DNA from: an uncultured Pseudomonadota bacterium
Lineage (GTDB): Bacteria; Pseudomonadota; Gammaproteobacteria; Methylococcales; Methylomonadaceae
Length of the DNA stretch: 8,004 bases
Reading direction: 5' to 3'
Assembly (NCBI GenBank): GCA_903904275.1
Contig: CAIVBX010000082.1
Coordinates: forward strand, 1 to 8,004
Positions 1 to 6,686 of this stretch are shown here, in pieces; positions within the stretch are counted from its first letter, which is position 1; each line of letters begins with the position of its first letter. The notes beneath the pieces were generated by a model, which searched no databases, was not told the origin of the DNA, and worked only from the letters and a program-made list of their open reading frames with translations. The position numbers and the translations under genes are program-made.

Positions 1-21
1 AAAAATAATGATGAATTTTGG

Positions 22-750
22 TTATTTTTCGACATTGAAATAAGGTGGCATTTCATGAATGTATGCCATATACATGGCATCTGCCATTGACCACAAAACA
101 TCGAGTTTAAATTTTAAAATATCCACCATCCGATTTTGTTGTTCGCGCGTTTTGTAAAACTCGAGCGTGATTTCCAAACCGTGTTCCACATCACGTCGCG
201 CTTCCGTTAAGCGTTTGCGAAAATACGCATAACCTTCAACCTCAACCCACGGATAGTGTGTAGGCCAATTATCTAAACGTTGTTGATGAATTTTTGGAGC
301 AAATAATTCTGTTAAAGATGAACTTGCGGCTTCATGCCATTCCGATCGACGAGCAAAATTAACATACGCATCAACAGCAAAACGCACCGCAGGCAAAACG
401 TGTTTTAAAGAGATAATTTCTTCTCGGGTTAAACCAACGGCAATACCCAATTGAATCCATGCTTCAATGCCACCAACGTCACCAGGATGACCATCATGAT
501 CCAAAATGCGTTGTGTCCATTTCGCACGGGTTTCGCGGTCTGGGCAATTTGCCAAAATGTTTGCATCTTTGATTGGGATACAAACTTGATAATAAAATCG
601 ATTCGCTACCCAACCTTGCAATTGTGCTTTAGTCAATTTTCCTTCATTCATTAACGTGTGATATGGATGATGAATGTGATAAAGATTTTCCATTCCGCGT
701 AATTGCGCTTCAAATTCTTCGCGTGTCCAAGGTATATTTTCTGTGGTCAT
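22..750 (-). CDS. pqqC: PqqC, pyrroloquinoline-quinone synthase
   Basis: PqqC is a cytosolic, cofactor-free oxidase that catalyses the final ring closure and eight-electron oxidation giving PQQ, the redox cofactor of periplasmic methanol, glucose and similar dehydrogenases. The 242-residue protein is full length for the family (about 250). All the active-site residues I recall from the Klebsiella enzyme are present with an offset of one: H25, H85 (in DHDGHPGD), Y129, E148, H155, Y176, R180 and K215. The start is supported by an AGGAG nine bases upstream of the ATG. It lies 61 bases downstream of tsaD on the same strand, not behind pqqB as in many pqq operons. Only 21 bases remain downstream, so a following pqqD or pqqE cannot be judged. 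Nothing looks degraded. The family assignment is very secure; only the operon context is unknown. Confidence 0.96.
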   Translation of the reverse strand: MTTENIPWTREEFEAQLRGMENLYHIHHPYHTLMNEGKLTKAQLQGWVANRFYYQVCIPIKDANILANCPDRETRAKWTQRILDHDGHPGDVGGIEAWIQLGIAVGLTREEIISLKHVLPAVRFAVDAYVNFARRSEWHEAASSSLTELFAPKIHQQRLDNWPTHYPWVEVEGYAYFRKRLTEARRDVEHGLEITLEFYKTREQQNRMVDILKFKLDVLWSMADAMYMAYIHEMPPYFNVEK

Positions 751-759
751 AACTTATCT

Positions 760-764
760 CTCCT
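760..764 (-). promoter_or_regulatory. Shine-Dalgarno site of pqqC
   Basis: On the minus strand this reads AGGAG inside TTTAGGAGAGATAAG, nine bases before the pqqC ATG. It is the clearest ribosome-binding site among the genes here and fixes the pqqC start. The rest of the 61-base tsaD-pqqC gap (751-811) is AT-rich and shows no GC-rich hairpin with a T-run, so no terminator separates the two genes. Confidence 0.7.
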
Positions 765-811
765 AAAAATGATGTGTAAGTTTAAATTTAGCGCGTGTAA
801 TTACAAACTTT

Positions 812-1813
812 TTACAACTCACTCATCGCCCAGCGTGGCCGTGCAAAAATTTCTAAATTTTGTGTTTCACCGAACAAAAAACGCTGATAACCTGCGTACG
901 CAATCATCGCGCCGTTATCGGTACAAAATTCAGGACGCGGGAAAAAAATTTGTCCATTTTCTTTTTCAAGCATTTCAGTCAATGTGGTGCGAATTTGTGA
1001 GTTTGCACTTACGCCACCCGCGACAACTAAGATTTTCAAACCTGTTTGTTGCAACGCACGGCGACATTTAATCGCTAAGGTATCTGCAACAGCGTTTTGA
1101 AATGCCAACGCAATATCTGCTTTGTCTTGATGTGTTTTTTCGCTGTTTTGAAAGGTATTCAATGCAAATGTTTTTAAGCCACTAAAACTAAAATCTAAAC
1201 CTGGTCTGTCTGTCATAGGACGAGGAAAGCGAAAGCGTGTTTGTCCAAATTTTGCTAATTCTGACAATTTCACTCCACCTGGGTAATTCAAACCAAGTAA
1301 TTTCGCTGTTTTATCAAATGCTTCTCCTGCGGCATCATCAAGAGATTCGCCTAACAATACATAATTCCCAACGCTTGCTACTTTAACTAACAACGTGTGT
1401 CCGCCAGAAATAAGTAACGCTACAAATGGAAATTCGGGCGGATTTTCTTCTAACATTGGCGCAAGTAAATGTCCTTCCATGTGATGTACCACAACGGTTG
1501 GAATATTCCATGCAAATGCCAAACTTTGCGCCGTTGCTGCACCAACAAGTAACGCGCCCATCAATCCTGGTCCTGCGGTGTAAGCAATTGCAGTTATATC
1601 CGTTTTCGTTAATTCACTTTCTAACAAAAGTTGTTTTACCAATGGAATCAATTTGCGAATATGGTCACGCGATGCAAGTTCAGGCACAACGCCACCATAT
1701 TCGCTGTGCATTTCGATTTGACTATAAAGTAAATGATGAATCAAACCTCGTTGCGAATGATAAATTGCAACGCCTGTTTCATCGCAAGAAGTTTCAATAC
1801 CTAAAATATACAT
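812..1813 (-). CDS. tsaD: TsaD, tRNA t6A37 threonylcarbamoyltransferase
   Basis: TsaD (formerly Gcp/YgjD; Kae1 family) is the catalytic subunit that, with TsaB and TsaE, transfers the threonylcarbamoyl group from threonylcarbamoyl-AMP to N6 of A37 in tRNAs reading ANN codons. The 333-residue protein is full length (family about 335-340). It begins with the canonical LGIETSCDETGVA (residues 4-16). It carries the metal-binding HMEGH (H111 and H115), SGGHT (136-140), the DDAAGEAFDK segment (159-168), FSFSGLKT (208-215), VAGGVSANS (264-272) and the metal-ligand aspartate D299 in CTDNGAM. The ATG is the family's normal start, but the bases before it (TTTCCATTACTAC) contain no good Shine-Dalgarno site. 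The gene follows the flippase after 70 bases and precedes pqqC. In many gammaproteobacteria tsaD is divergent from rpsU; here rpsU is absent and the upstream neighbour is the polysaccharide operon. Confidence 0.97.
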   Translation of the reverse strand: MYILGIETSCDETGVAIYHSQRGLIHHLLYSQIEMHSEYGGVVPELASRDHIRKLIPLVKQLLLESELTKTDITAIAYTAGPGLMGALLVGAATAQSLAFAWNIPTVVVHHMEGHLLAPMLEENPPEFPFVALLISGGHTLLVKVASVGNYVLLGESLDDAAGEAFDKTAKLLGLNYPGGVKLSELAKFGQTRFRFPRPMTDRPGLDFSFSGLKTFALNTFQNSEKTHQDKADIALAFQNAVADTLAIKCRRALQQTGLKILVVAGGVSANSQIRTTLTEMLEKENGQIFFPRPEFCTDNGAMIAYAGYQRFLFGETQNLEIFARPRWAMSEL

Positions 1814-1883
1814 GTAGTAATGGAAAAAAAGGAGAGGGTATGAATAATGTCATTATTAACAGTCTCGCACTTGTGTTTTTATT

Positions 1884-3341
1884 TTATCGAGCTATAAATT
1901 TTGATGCTCCGTTAGCAATCAAAGAATAACCAAAGTGCCATAAATCGGATTTATTTTTTAAAAGTTTAAAAAGCAGAACGCTTGAAATGAAATAAACAAA
2001 AGCACCAAAAAGAACATTTAATGCTAAACCCAATATCGTTAAATCAGTGTTTGTATAAATATAATAAAAACTCAAAAGCATGATTAACGATCCTATACAA
2101 GGAATCAGTAATATCATCAGCATCTTTTTAATAGAAAAATCAATTGCAATTTTGGCAATTAGAATCATGAAACTGAAAATGAACAACCCAATTGCAGACC
2201 TTGCCATTACAAATTCATCAAGATTCTCGAGCGAAAAATAATAAAACATGAAACCGATCAAAATAATACCTAATATGTCAACAAAGGTATTTGTTCCAGA
2301 CTTACCAAAACTGTCATACAAAATATCTAATACGCCTTGCAATGAAAAAGGCAGCATAAGAACGGCTAACCATCGAATAGTATTATCAACTCCAACCCAT
2401 TTTCCTCCCAAAACAATATCTGCTATTTGTTCTGCCGTAATAAAAATGCCACAAATTGCTGGAATAACAAACAAATAAACCAAACTTAAATACTTAAATA
2501 CTTTGTCGTAAAACACGGTTTTATCATTTTTATATTGAATTACGCCTGAAAAAAATGGTACTGCAGCTGGTGATATAATTTCACTCAATGGCAACAATGC
2601 AAATTCTTGTGCCACACTGTATTTACCAACTGCGGTTGTTCCATAATGTCCAACAAGAAAAATATCTAGCTTTGATCTAGTGTAACCAGTAACCCCACGA
2701 AACATGAGTTTATAAGAAAACTCAAATAAATGACGATGAAATTTAAAATCCAATTTTGGACGGTAATTGCTTATAAAATAGCTTCCAACCAGTCCAACTA
2801 GTTCAGAAACAAAACTGCCGTAAACCATACACCAATAATTTCTTAATGAGTAAGCAAAATAAAGCGTTGTCACTATTCCAAATAATCTGGATATTATTCC
2901 CAGAAATGTTACAGGTTTAAAATTCCCCGCTTTTATAAATTTAACCATTCCAACATTTTTAAATGCTGGCAAAATTTGAGTAATACACACGAATTTCAAC
3001 ACATCTTCTAATCGGGCATCACCAAAATAATTAGCTGCATGACCAGACAACGCATAGATTGCTATAACCATTAATCCTTTTAATATGAAGTTTGCTGTCC
3101 AGCTGGAATTAAGCAAATGGTCGTCTAAATTATCTTGTAGAAGGATATATCTTTCTACGCCAATCCCTGTAATCAAGTCAAAAAAACCAATAACCAGCAT
3201 TGCTAGTGGAATTAAACCAAAATCTGCTGGTGTTAAAATTCTGACTAAAATTAAGGTGCTGACAAGACCACTTAGACGCATAATCCATTGCCCAAAAATT
3301 GTCCAAATATAGCCGCTAAAAATTCTTTTTGTTAATGTCAT
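1884..3341 (-). CDS. Wzx-like oligosaccharide flippase (MOP superfamily)
   Basis: This is a polytopic inner-membrane protein of the polysaccharide-transporter (Wzx/WzxC-like) branch of the MOP superfamily, expected to flip lipid-linked oligosaccharide from the cytoplasmic to the periplasmic face. The 485 residues fit the family (about 420-500) and are hydrophobic throughout, with roughly 12-14 membrane segments by eye. The N-terminus has the typical layout: a short basic cytoplasmic stretch, a first membrane helix, then LVRILTPADFGLIPLAML (residues 32-49), the recognisable flippase signature, followed by GVERYILLQ. It is the last gene of the operon, 15 bases after the DUF707 gene. An in-frame TAA lies just upstream of its ATG, so the start cannot be much earlier, but no Shine-Dalgarno is visible (TACTAAACCAC precedes the ATG). 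A 60-base sample (2101-2160) is only about 27% GC. The substrate cannot be deduced from sequence. Confidence 0.88.
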   Translation of the reverse strand: MTLTKRIFSGYIWTIFGQWIMRLSGLVSTLILVRILTPADFGLIPLAMLVIGFFDLITGIGVERYILLQDNLDDHLLNSSWTANFILKGLMVIAIYALSGHAANYFGDARLEDVLKFVCITQILPAFKNVGMVKFIKAGNFKPVTFLGIISRLFGIVTTLYFAYSLRNYWCMVYGSFVSELVGLVGSYFISNYRPKLDFKFHRHLFEFSYKLMFRGVTGYTRSKLDIFLVGHYGTTAVGKYSVAQEFALLPLSEIISPAAVPFFSGVIQYKNDKTVFYDKVFKYLSLVYLFVIPAICGIFITAEQIADIVLGGKWVGVDNTIRWLAVLMLPFSLQGVLDILYDSFGKSGTNTFVDILGIILIGFMFYYFSLENLDEFVMARSAIGLFIFSFMILIAKIAIDFSIKKMLMILLIPCIGSLIMLLSFYYIYTNTDLTILGLALNVLFGAFVYFISSVLLFKLLKNKSDLWHFGYSLIANGASKFIAR

Positions 3342-3356
3342 GTGGTTTAGTAAAAG

Positions 3357-4169
3357 TTAAAGGAGGTAATTTAAGACTCTTTTTAATTTGTGGTACATTC
3401 TCAATACGAGTGACCCACAAATTTGGTAAATCACCAACAAAATTTGAGATAACTTGATTTTATAAACACATCCAAATGTTTTAAACACCATCTCTGGAAA
3501 ATTAAGATTGTTTTCTGCCTTCACCATTTTCCATGTTTTATATCGTTGCTCATTAGATTGAAATTTGTCAATCTCGCGCTGCCCCCCTTTTTCATAATCA
3601 TGTGGATTCAAGCAATATATTTCATCGGATATTGCAATTTTATTATGTTCTTGACTGGCTTTATTGCAAAACCAAAAATCTACACCAGTACAATTTGCTC
3701 TGTTATCAAAAATAGCTAAGAAATCTAATAAATAATTTTTTTCAAATAAAGGGCAAGCTATTTCTACAAAATCAGTAAATCTTATCGATGTGAAAGGCTT
3801 TGCTACTGTAATACTGTGACTTACCTTACCCATTCTGTTAAAACTAGGCTGCAAAATATACAAACTGTAATCTTCCCTAATAGAAAAAAGTTTATTTATA
3901 TCGGATGCGTTCATTTTTAAGTCATCATCTGGCACAAATATCGCCTCATATTGAGATAGAACGTCTGCATGATTCTTAAAAACATAATGTAAATTTTGAA
4001 ATTTTCCACCTTTACGATAGAAAATATATTTTGCATCAAATTCAAATTCACATTTACCATCGCCATAAAAGACGATACATAAATCGAAATTAGGCTGCCC
4101 TTTAGATAGCCAACGTTTTATCGCAGAATTATTGCCTGCAGATGTAAAAACGAGATTTTTTTTGTTCAT
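3357..4169 (-). CDS. DUF707-family protein, putative glycosyltransferase
   Basis: The 270-residue protein resembles the DUF707 family, whose members are widespread and mostly uncharacterised but look like GT-A-type glycosyltransferases. Visible matches are: NLVFTSAGNNS near the N-terminus (5-15), FDLCIVFYGDG (28-38), the KGGKFQNL segment (53-60), the probable nucleotide-sugar/metal motif FVPDDDLKM (78-86), LQPSF (106-110), RFTDFVEIACPLF (130-142), TGVDFWF (161-167) and an ISDEIYCLNPH block (180-190). The last 40 or so residues hold a hydrophobic stretch (about 238-256) followed by basic residues, suggesting peripheral or tail membrane association. No signal peptide is seen, so catalysis would be cytosolic. 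Its ATG overlaps the ligase stop (ATGA), and GGGAGA five bases upstream is a good ribosome-binding site. Family resemblance is fairly sure; donor, acceptor and even activity are inference. Confidence 0.75.
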   Translation of the reverse strand: MNKKNLVFTSAGNNSAIKRWLSKGQPNFDLCIVFYGDGKCEFEFDAKYIFYRKGGKFQNLHYVFKNHADVLSQYEAIFVPDDDLKMNASDINKLFSIREDYSLYILQPSFNRMGKVSHSITVAKPFTSIRFTDFVEIACPLFEKNYLLDFLAIFDNRANCTGVDFWFCNKASQEHNKIAISDEIYCLNPHDYEKGGQREIDKFQSNEQRYKTWKMVKAENNLNFPEMVFKTFGCVYKIKLSQILLVIYQICGSLVLRMYHKLKRVLNYLL

Positions 4170-5485
4170 TTTTGTCTCCCAGCTAATTTTGAAAATGTTT
4201 TTTGTTCTAAAATTATGGGTTGAATAATATTGACTTCTAACGAGACAACCATAGCAAAAATGGCATATAAGAAATCAAAATACGCTATGTTCACTAATGC
4301 ACCAGAGGTACAAAAAGAAATCAAAGACAATTTCATCATTTTCGCCAAATTAACACACCAGTCAGGGATATTTTTGTTTTTCTTCTGTAGGTTAATAATT
4401 CTGGTGGCTTTAGAATAGGCTGTTAGAAGCATCAGCAAAAACAAAAACAACCCAATAAAGCCATGGTTACTTAATATCTGAAAATAAATACTGTGGGTTG
4501 CATGAAGATGTTCAGTTGGCATCAATGGTGGTACAAAATCTAATTTGTAAAATTGTAGTCCGTATTTAATCCATGTCGATGAATACTCAACGCAATTAAA
4601 TCCACCGCCTAAAATATGATCCATTGCGATGAGAGTTCCCACTTTCCAGGCTGCAACCCTTCCCAGAAACGAGTCATCCGTATCTGCTTTTTGTGTGGAA
4701 TTCATTCGGTCAAGCCATGTATCAGGCATTAAATTTACCATAGCAAAACTAATCCCTATTAACATAACTAACCACAGAATTTTGCTTTGTGAATTTCGCC
4801 AGAAAAAAACAGCAAATATAAATAATCCAACAAATGCACCACGAGAAAATGTGCTGAAAATACCAAAAACCATAAGCACAATAACGCTTTGTATGCCCAT
4901 TTTTAGTGTCTTGTTTTTCGTTTCGGTGAACATGTAAGCTGCAAGTGGAATAACCGTTAAAATCATAACACCAAAAAAATTGTTATCTCCTTGAATTCCC
5001 GCTAGTCCACCTATTCGATGCACACCTCCAGATACTAAAAACTTTACCCCTTCTTTAGATGACATTGCTCCGATAGAAACAATCAATACCCATACAATAA
5101 AATCAAAATGAATTTTTTTTCGAATAATCGTAATGGCAAAGAAATAAAAAATAATGACTTTCGAAAATACACCCCACCTTTCCCAAGCAAGGTCAGCATT
5201 TGAAATAGCACCGACATTTGATAATGTGGCGATAGCGTAAAATAAAATAACAAGTATAGATAAATTTTCTAATTTTAAAGGGGATTTTTCCTTTGAAGCA
5301 AGAAAAGACAGGATAGTTAATCCTGCAAATAACTTAGAAAAAGTAATAGACGATGCAAAACCATAAACAATGGCATTTAAATTGACAGCAGAAGACCACA
5401 ACCACAATCCTAATCCAACAAAAGGTCTTTTTAGCGAAAAATAAATCAGGAATGGCAGTGCCATCACAATGGCTAAATCACGCAT
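4166..5485 (-). CDS. O-antigen ligase-like protein, exosortase A-associated type
   Basis: This is an inner-membrane protein of the Wzy/WaaL (Wzy_C) superfamily, which joins lipid-linked glycans to an acceptor or to each other in the periplasm. The 439 residues contain about 10-12 hydrophobic segments. The N-terminus MRDLAIVMAL followed by LKRPFVGLGLWLW (18-30), the GIQGDNNFFGVM block (163-174), FSTFSRGAFVG (210-220), GRVAAWKVG (275-283), GGGFNCVEY (293-301) and HSIYFQILSNHGFIGL (331-346) match what I know of the putative O-glycosylation ligase family tied to exosortase A systems (TIGR03097-like). R215 and H331 lie in the blocks expected for ligase function. The large periplasmic loop would be about 251-335. 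It starts within the stop of the 30-residue ORF (TAATG), and AAGGAAG lies about nine bases or more upstream. It ends in an ATGA overlap with the DUF707 gene. Whether it acts as polymerase or ligase is not decidable here. Confidence 0.85.
   Translation of the reverse strand: MRDLAIVMALPFLIYFSLKRPFVGLGLWLWSSAVNLNAIVYGFASSITFSKLFAGLTILSFLASKEKSPLKLENLSILVILFYAIATLSNVGAISNADLAWERWGVFSKVIIFYFFAITIIRKKIHFDFIVWVLIVSIGAMSSKEGVKFLVSGGVHRIGGLAGIQGDNNFFGVMILTVIPLAAYMFTETKNKTLKMGIQSVIVLMVFGIFSTFSRGAFVGLFIFAVFFWRNSQSKILWLVMLIGISFAMVNLMPDTWLDRMNSTQKADTDDSFLGRVAAWKVGTLIAMDHILGGGFNCVEYSSTWIKYGLQFYKLDFVPPLMPTEHLHATHSIYFQILSNHGFIGLFLFLLMLLTAYSKATRIINLQKKNKNIPDWCVNLAKMMKLSLISFCTSGALVNIAYFDFLYAIFAMVVSLEVNIIQPIILEQKTFSKLAGRQK
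4175..4180 (-). promoter_or_regulatory. Shine-Dalgarno site of the DUF707 gene
   Basis: The minus strand reads GGGAGA five bases before the DUF707 ATG, inside the last codons of the ligase gene. Together with the ATGA overlap it supports the chosen start and coupled translation. Confidence 0.6.
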
Positions 5486-5577
5486 TAACTTTTTTCTTCC
5501 TTAGTTATTTTAAATGCCCAATAACTGGCATAAGTGATGCCGATGATTTGCATTCCAAAAGTAATAGTATCGATCAT
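5485..5577 (-). CDS. 30-residue hydrophobic micro-ORF, unknown function
   Basis: I do not recognise this protein. It is a 30-residue ORF that fills the otherwise unexplained 88 bases between the glycosyltransferase and the ligase. It starts with an ATG that overlaps the glycosyltransferase stop (ATGA) and ends with a TAA whose last base is the A of the ligase ATG (TAATG). Both junctions have the same kind of overlap as the other genes in the operon, which is the main evidence that it is real. The peptide begins MIDTITFG, continues with an uncharged, mostly hydrophobic stretch (about residues 5-22: MQIIGITYASYWAF) and ends in a charged tail (KITKEEKS). It could be a single-pass inner-membrane micropeptide. 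There is no Shine-Dalgarno before it, so translation would depend on reinitiation. The alternative is a non-functional spacer whose translation merely carries ribosomes to the ligase start; its 3' end also supplies the AAGGAAG before that gene. Confidence 0.62.
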   Translation of the reverse strand: MIDTITFGMQIIGITYASYWAFKITKEEKS

Positions 5578-6686
5578 ATATTTTTTGATGATTGGTAGAG
5601 AGCAAGATATTTATTTGTCATAACAGACAAACTAAATTGTTCTTCGACGGTTTTTCTAGCGGCAACGCCATGCTTTTTGCATAAGTCTGGGCTATTTAGA
5701 TAATTTAAAATTACGGCTGCTAATCGTTTTTCATCTTGTATTGGAATTAAAGAACCATTTTTACCATCTATAATTAACTCAGGATTTCCACCAACATTTG
5801 TCGCAATAACAGGCAATGCCGTTGCCATCGCTTCTAAAAGTGTTAAGGCAATCCCTTCCGCTAATGAAGGTAAAACAAATAAATCAACTGTTTGTAAAAT
5901 TGCCGATACATCATCTCGACTGCCTAATAATTCGATATTGTTTTCCAATTTATTTTCTAAAATGTAAGTTTGTAGCATAGAAAATAATTCGCCATCACCT
6001 ACAATTACCAAGCGTAATTGATGTTGAATTTCAGAATTTTGTTTAACTAATAGTTCAACGGCTTTAATTAACGTTAATTGGTTTTTAACGGGAACGGCTC
6101 TGCCAACGGTTGCAATGGTAAAAAATTCTTTAGAGGAGCGATTTACGGGTTTATACAACTCTAAATTTATGCCGTTATAAATCAGTTGTACTTTTTCGAT
6201 AGGAATTTTGACTGTATTTTTTAACCATTGTTTTAATTCTTTCGATACAGGAATCCAGTAATGAACAAATGGATTTATGATTCGCCGTAAAATTTGATAT
6301 TTCTTATTTGAACCATCTAAATCAAAAATATCACGTCCATGTTCAGCATGAATTCGGAAAGGGACATTTGCTAAAAATGCAATGAATTGATATTCGAGCG
6401 TAGCGATATTGTAACTGTGTACAATTTGTGGGCGATACTGGCGAAATAATTTCCACAATTTGAAATATATGCCGAAATCGTTGCCTGATAGTTTGTGTAA
6501 TTGAATCAATTCAACATTTTCAACATGAATTCTCGATTGCATTTGCAAACTTGAATCCGTCAAAGACACAATCACATGTTGGAAATTTTCAGTGGGTAGC
6601 ACGTTAATTAAACTAACTAAAACCGTTTCTAATCCACCTACGTCGAAACGATAAATCAAATGAAAAACTAATTTTTTCGACATCAT
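5574..6686 (-). CDS. GT4 glycosyltransferase, exosortase A-associated type
   Basis: This is a retaining GT-B fold (GT4) enzyme of 370 residues that would add a sugar to a lipid-linked glycan on the cytosolic face of the inner membrane. The N-terminal acceptor domain holds the glycine-rich loop YRFDVGGLETVL (12-23), PQIVHSYN (86-93) and HAEHGRDIFDLDGSNKKY (113-130). The linker IYNGINLELYKP (169-180) leads into the donor domain with TVGRAVPVKNQ (193-203), VIVGDGEL (227-234) and the E-x7-E motif E277/E285 in AEGIALTLLEAMA. The FDVGGLE and EHGRDIFDLDGSN blocks are typical of the PEP-CTERM/exosortase-associated sugar transferase family (TIGR03088-like). Two ATG codons are adjacent (6686 and 6683). 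The first overlaps the upstream glycosyltransferase stop as ATGA and the second as TGATG, so either could be used; no strong Shine-Dalgarno is present. Downstream it overlaps the 30-residue ORF. The sugar specificity is unknown. Confidence 0.9.
   Translation of the reverse strand: MMSKKLVFHLIYRFDVGGLETVLVSLINVLPTENFQHVIVSLTDSSLQMQSRIHVENVELIQLHKLSGNDFGIYFKLWKLFRQYRPQIVHSYNIATLEYQFIAFLANVPFRIHAEHGRDIFDLDGSNKKYQILRRIINPFVHYWIPVSKELKQWLKNTVKIPIEKVQLIYNGINLELYKPVNRSSKEFFTIATVGRAVPVKNQLTLIKAVELLVKQNSEIQHQLRLVIVGDGELFSMLQTYILENKLENNIELLGSRDDVSAILQTVDLFVLPSLAEGIALTLLEAMATALPVIATNVGGNPELIIDGKNGSLIPIQDEKRLAAVILNYLNSPDLCKKHGVAARKTVEEQFSLSVMTNKYLALYQSSKNI

Noticed and set aside
796..805. Ten-base palindrome TGTAATTACA between tsaD and pqqC
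   Set aside because: Short AT-rich palindromes are common by chance, and there is no second copy or known regulator to support an operator.
779..806. Possible pqqC promoter on the minus strand: TTGTAA (801-806), 16 bases, TAAACT (779-784)
   Set aside because: Each box matches only four of six consensus positions in a very AT-rich gap, so chance matches are expected.
1814..1883. Possible terminator after the flippase (AT stem 1843-1857, then seven Ts on the minus strand)
   Set aside because: The stem has almost no GC pairs and 12 bases separate it from the T-run, so it does not fit an intrinsic terminator.
1840..1929. Plus-strand 29-codon ORF with a good ribosome-binding site
   Set aside because: It runs antisense over the flippase C-terminus and its peptide resembles nothing known; kept only as a possible relic in the findings, not as a gene.
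1426..1929. Long plus-strand open frame over tsaD
   Set aside because: It is antisense to tsaD, which is unambiguous by motif, and its translation shows no domain-like features.
3359..3367. Near-perfect Shine-Dalgarno AAAGGAGGT on the plus strand
   Set aside because: No start codon follows at a usable distance, and the bases are the final codons and stop of the DUF707 gene read on the other strand.
4629..4937. Plus-strand open frame over the ligase gene
   Set aside because: It is a shadow frame opposite a membrane-protein gene with clear family motifs and has no ribosome-binding site of note.
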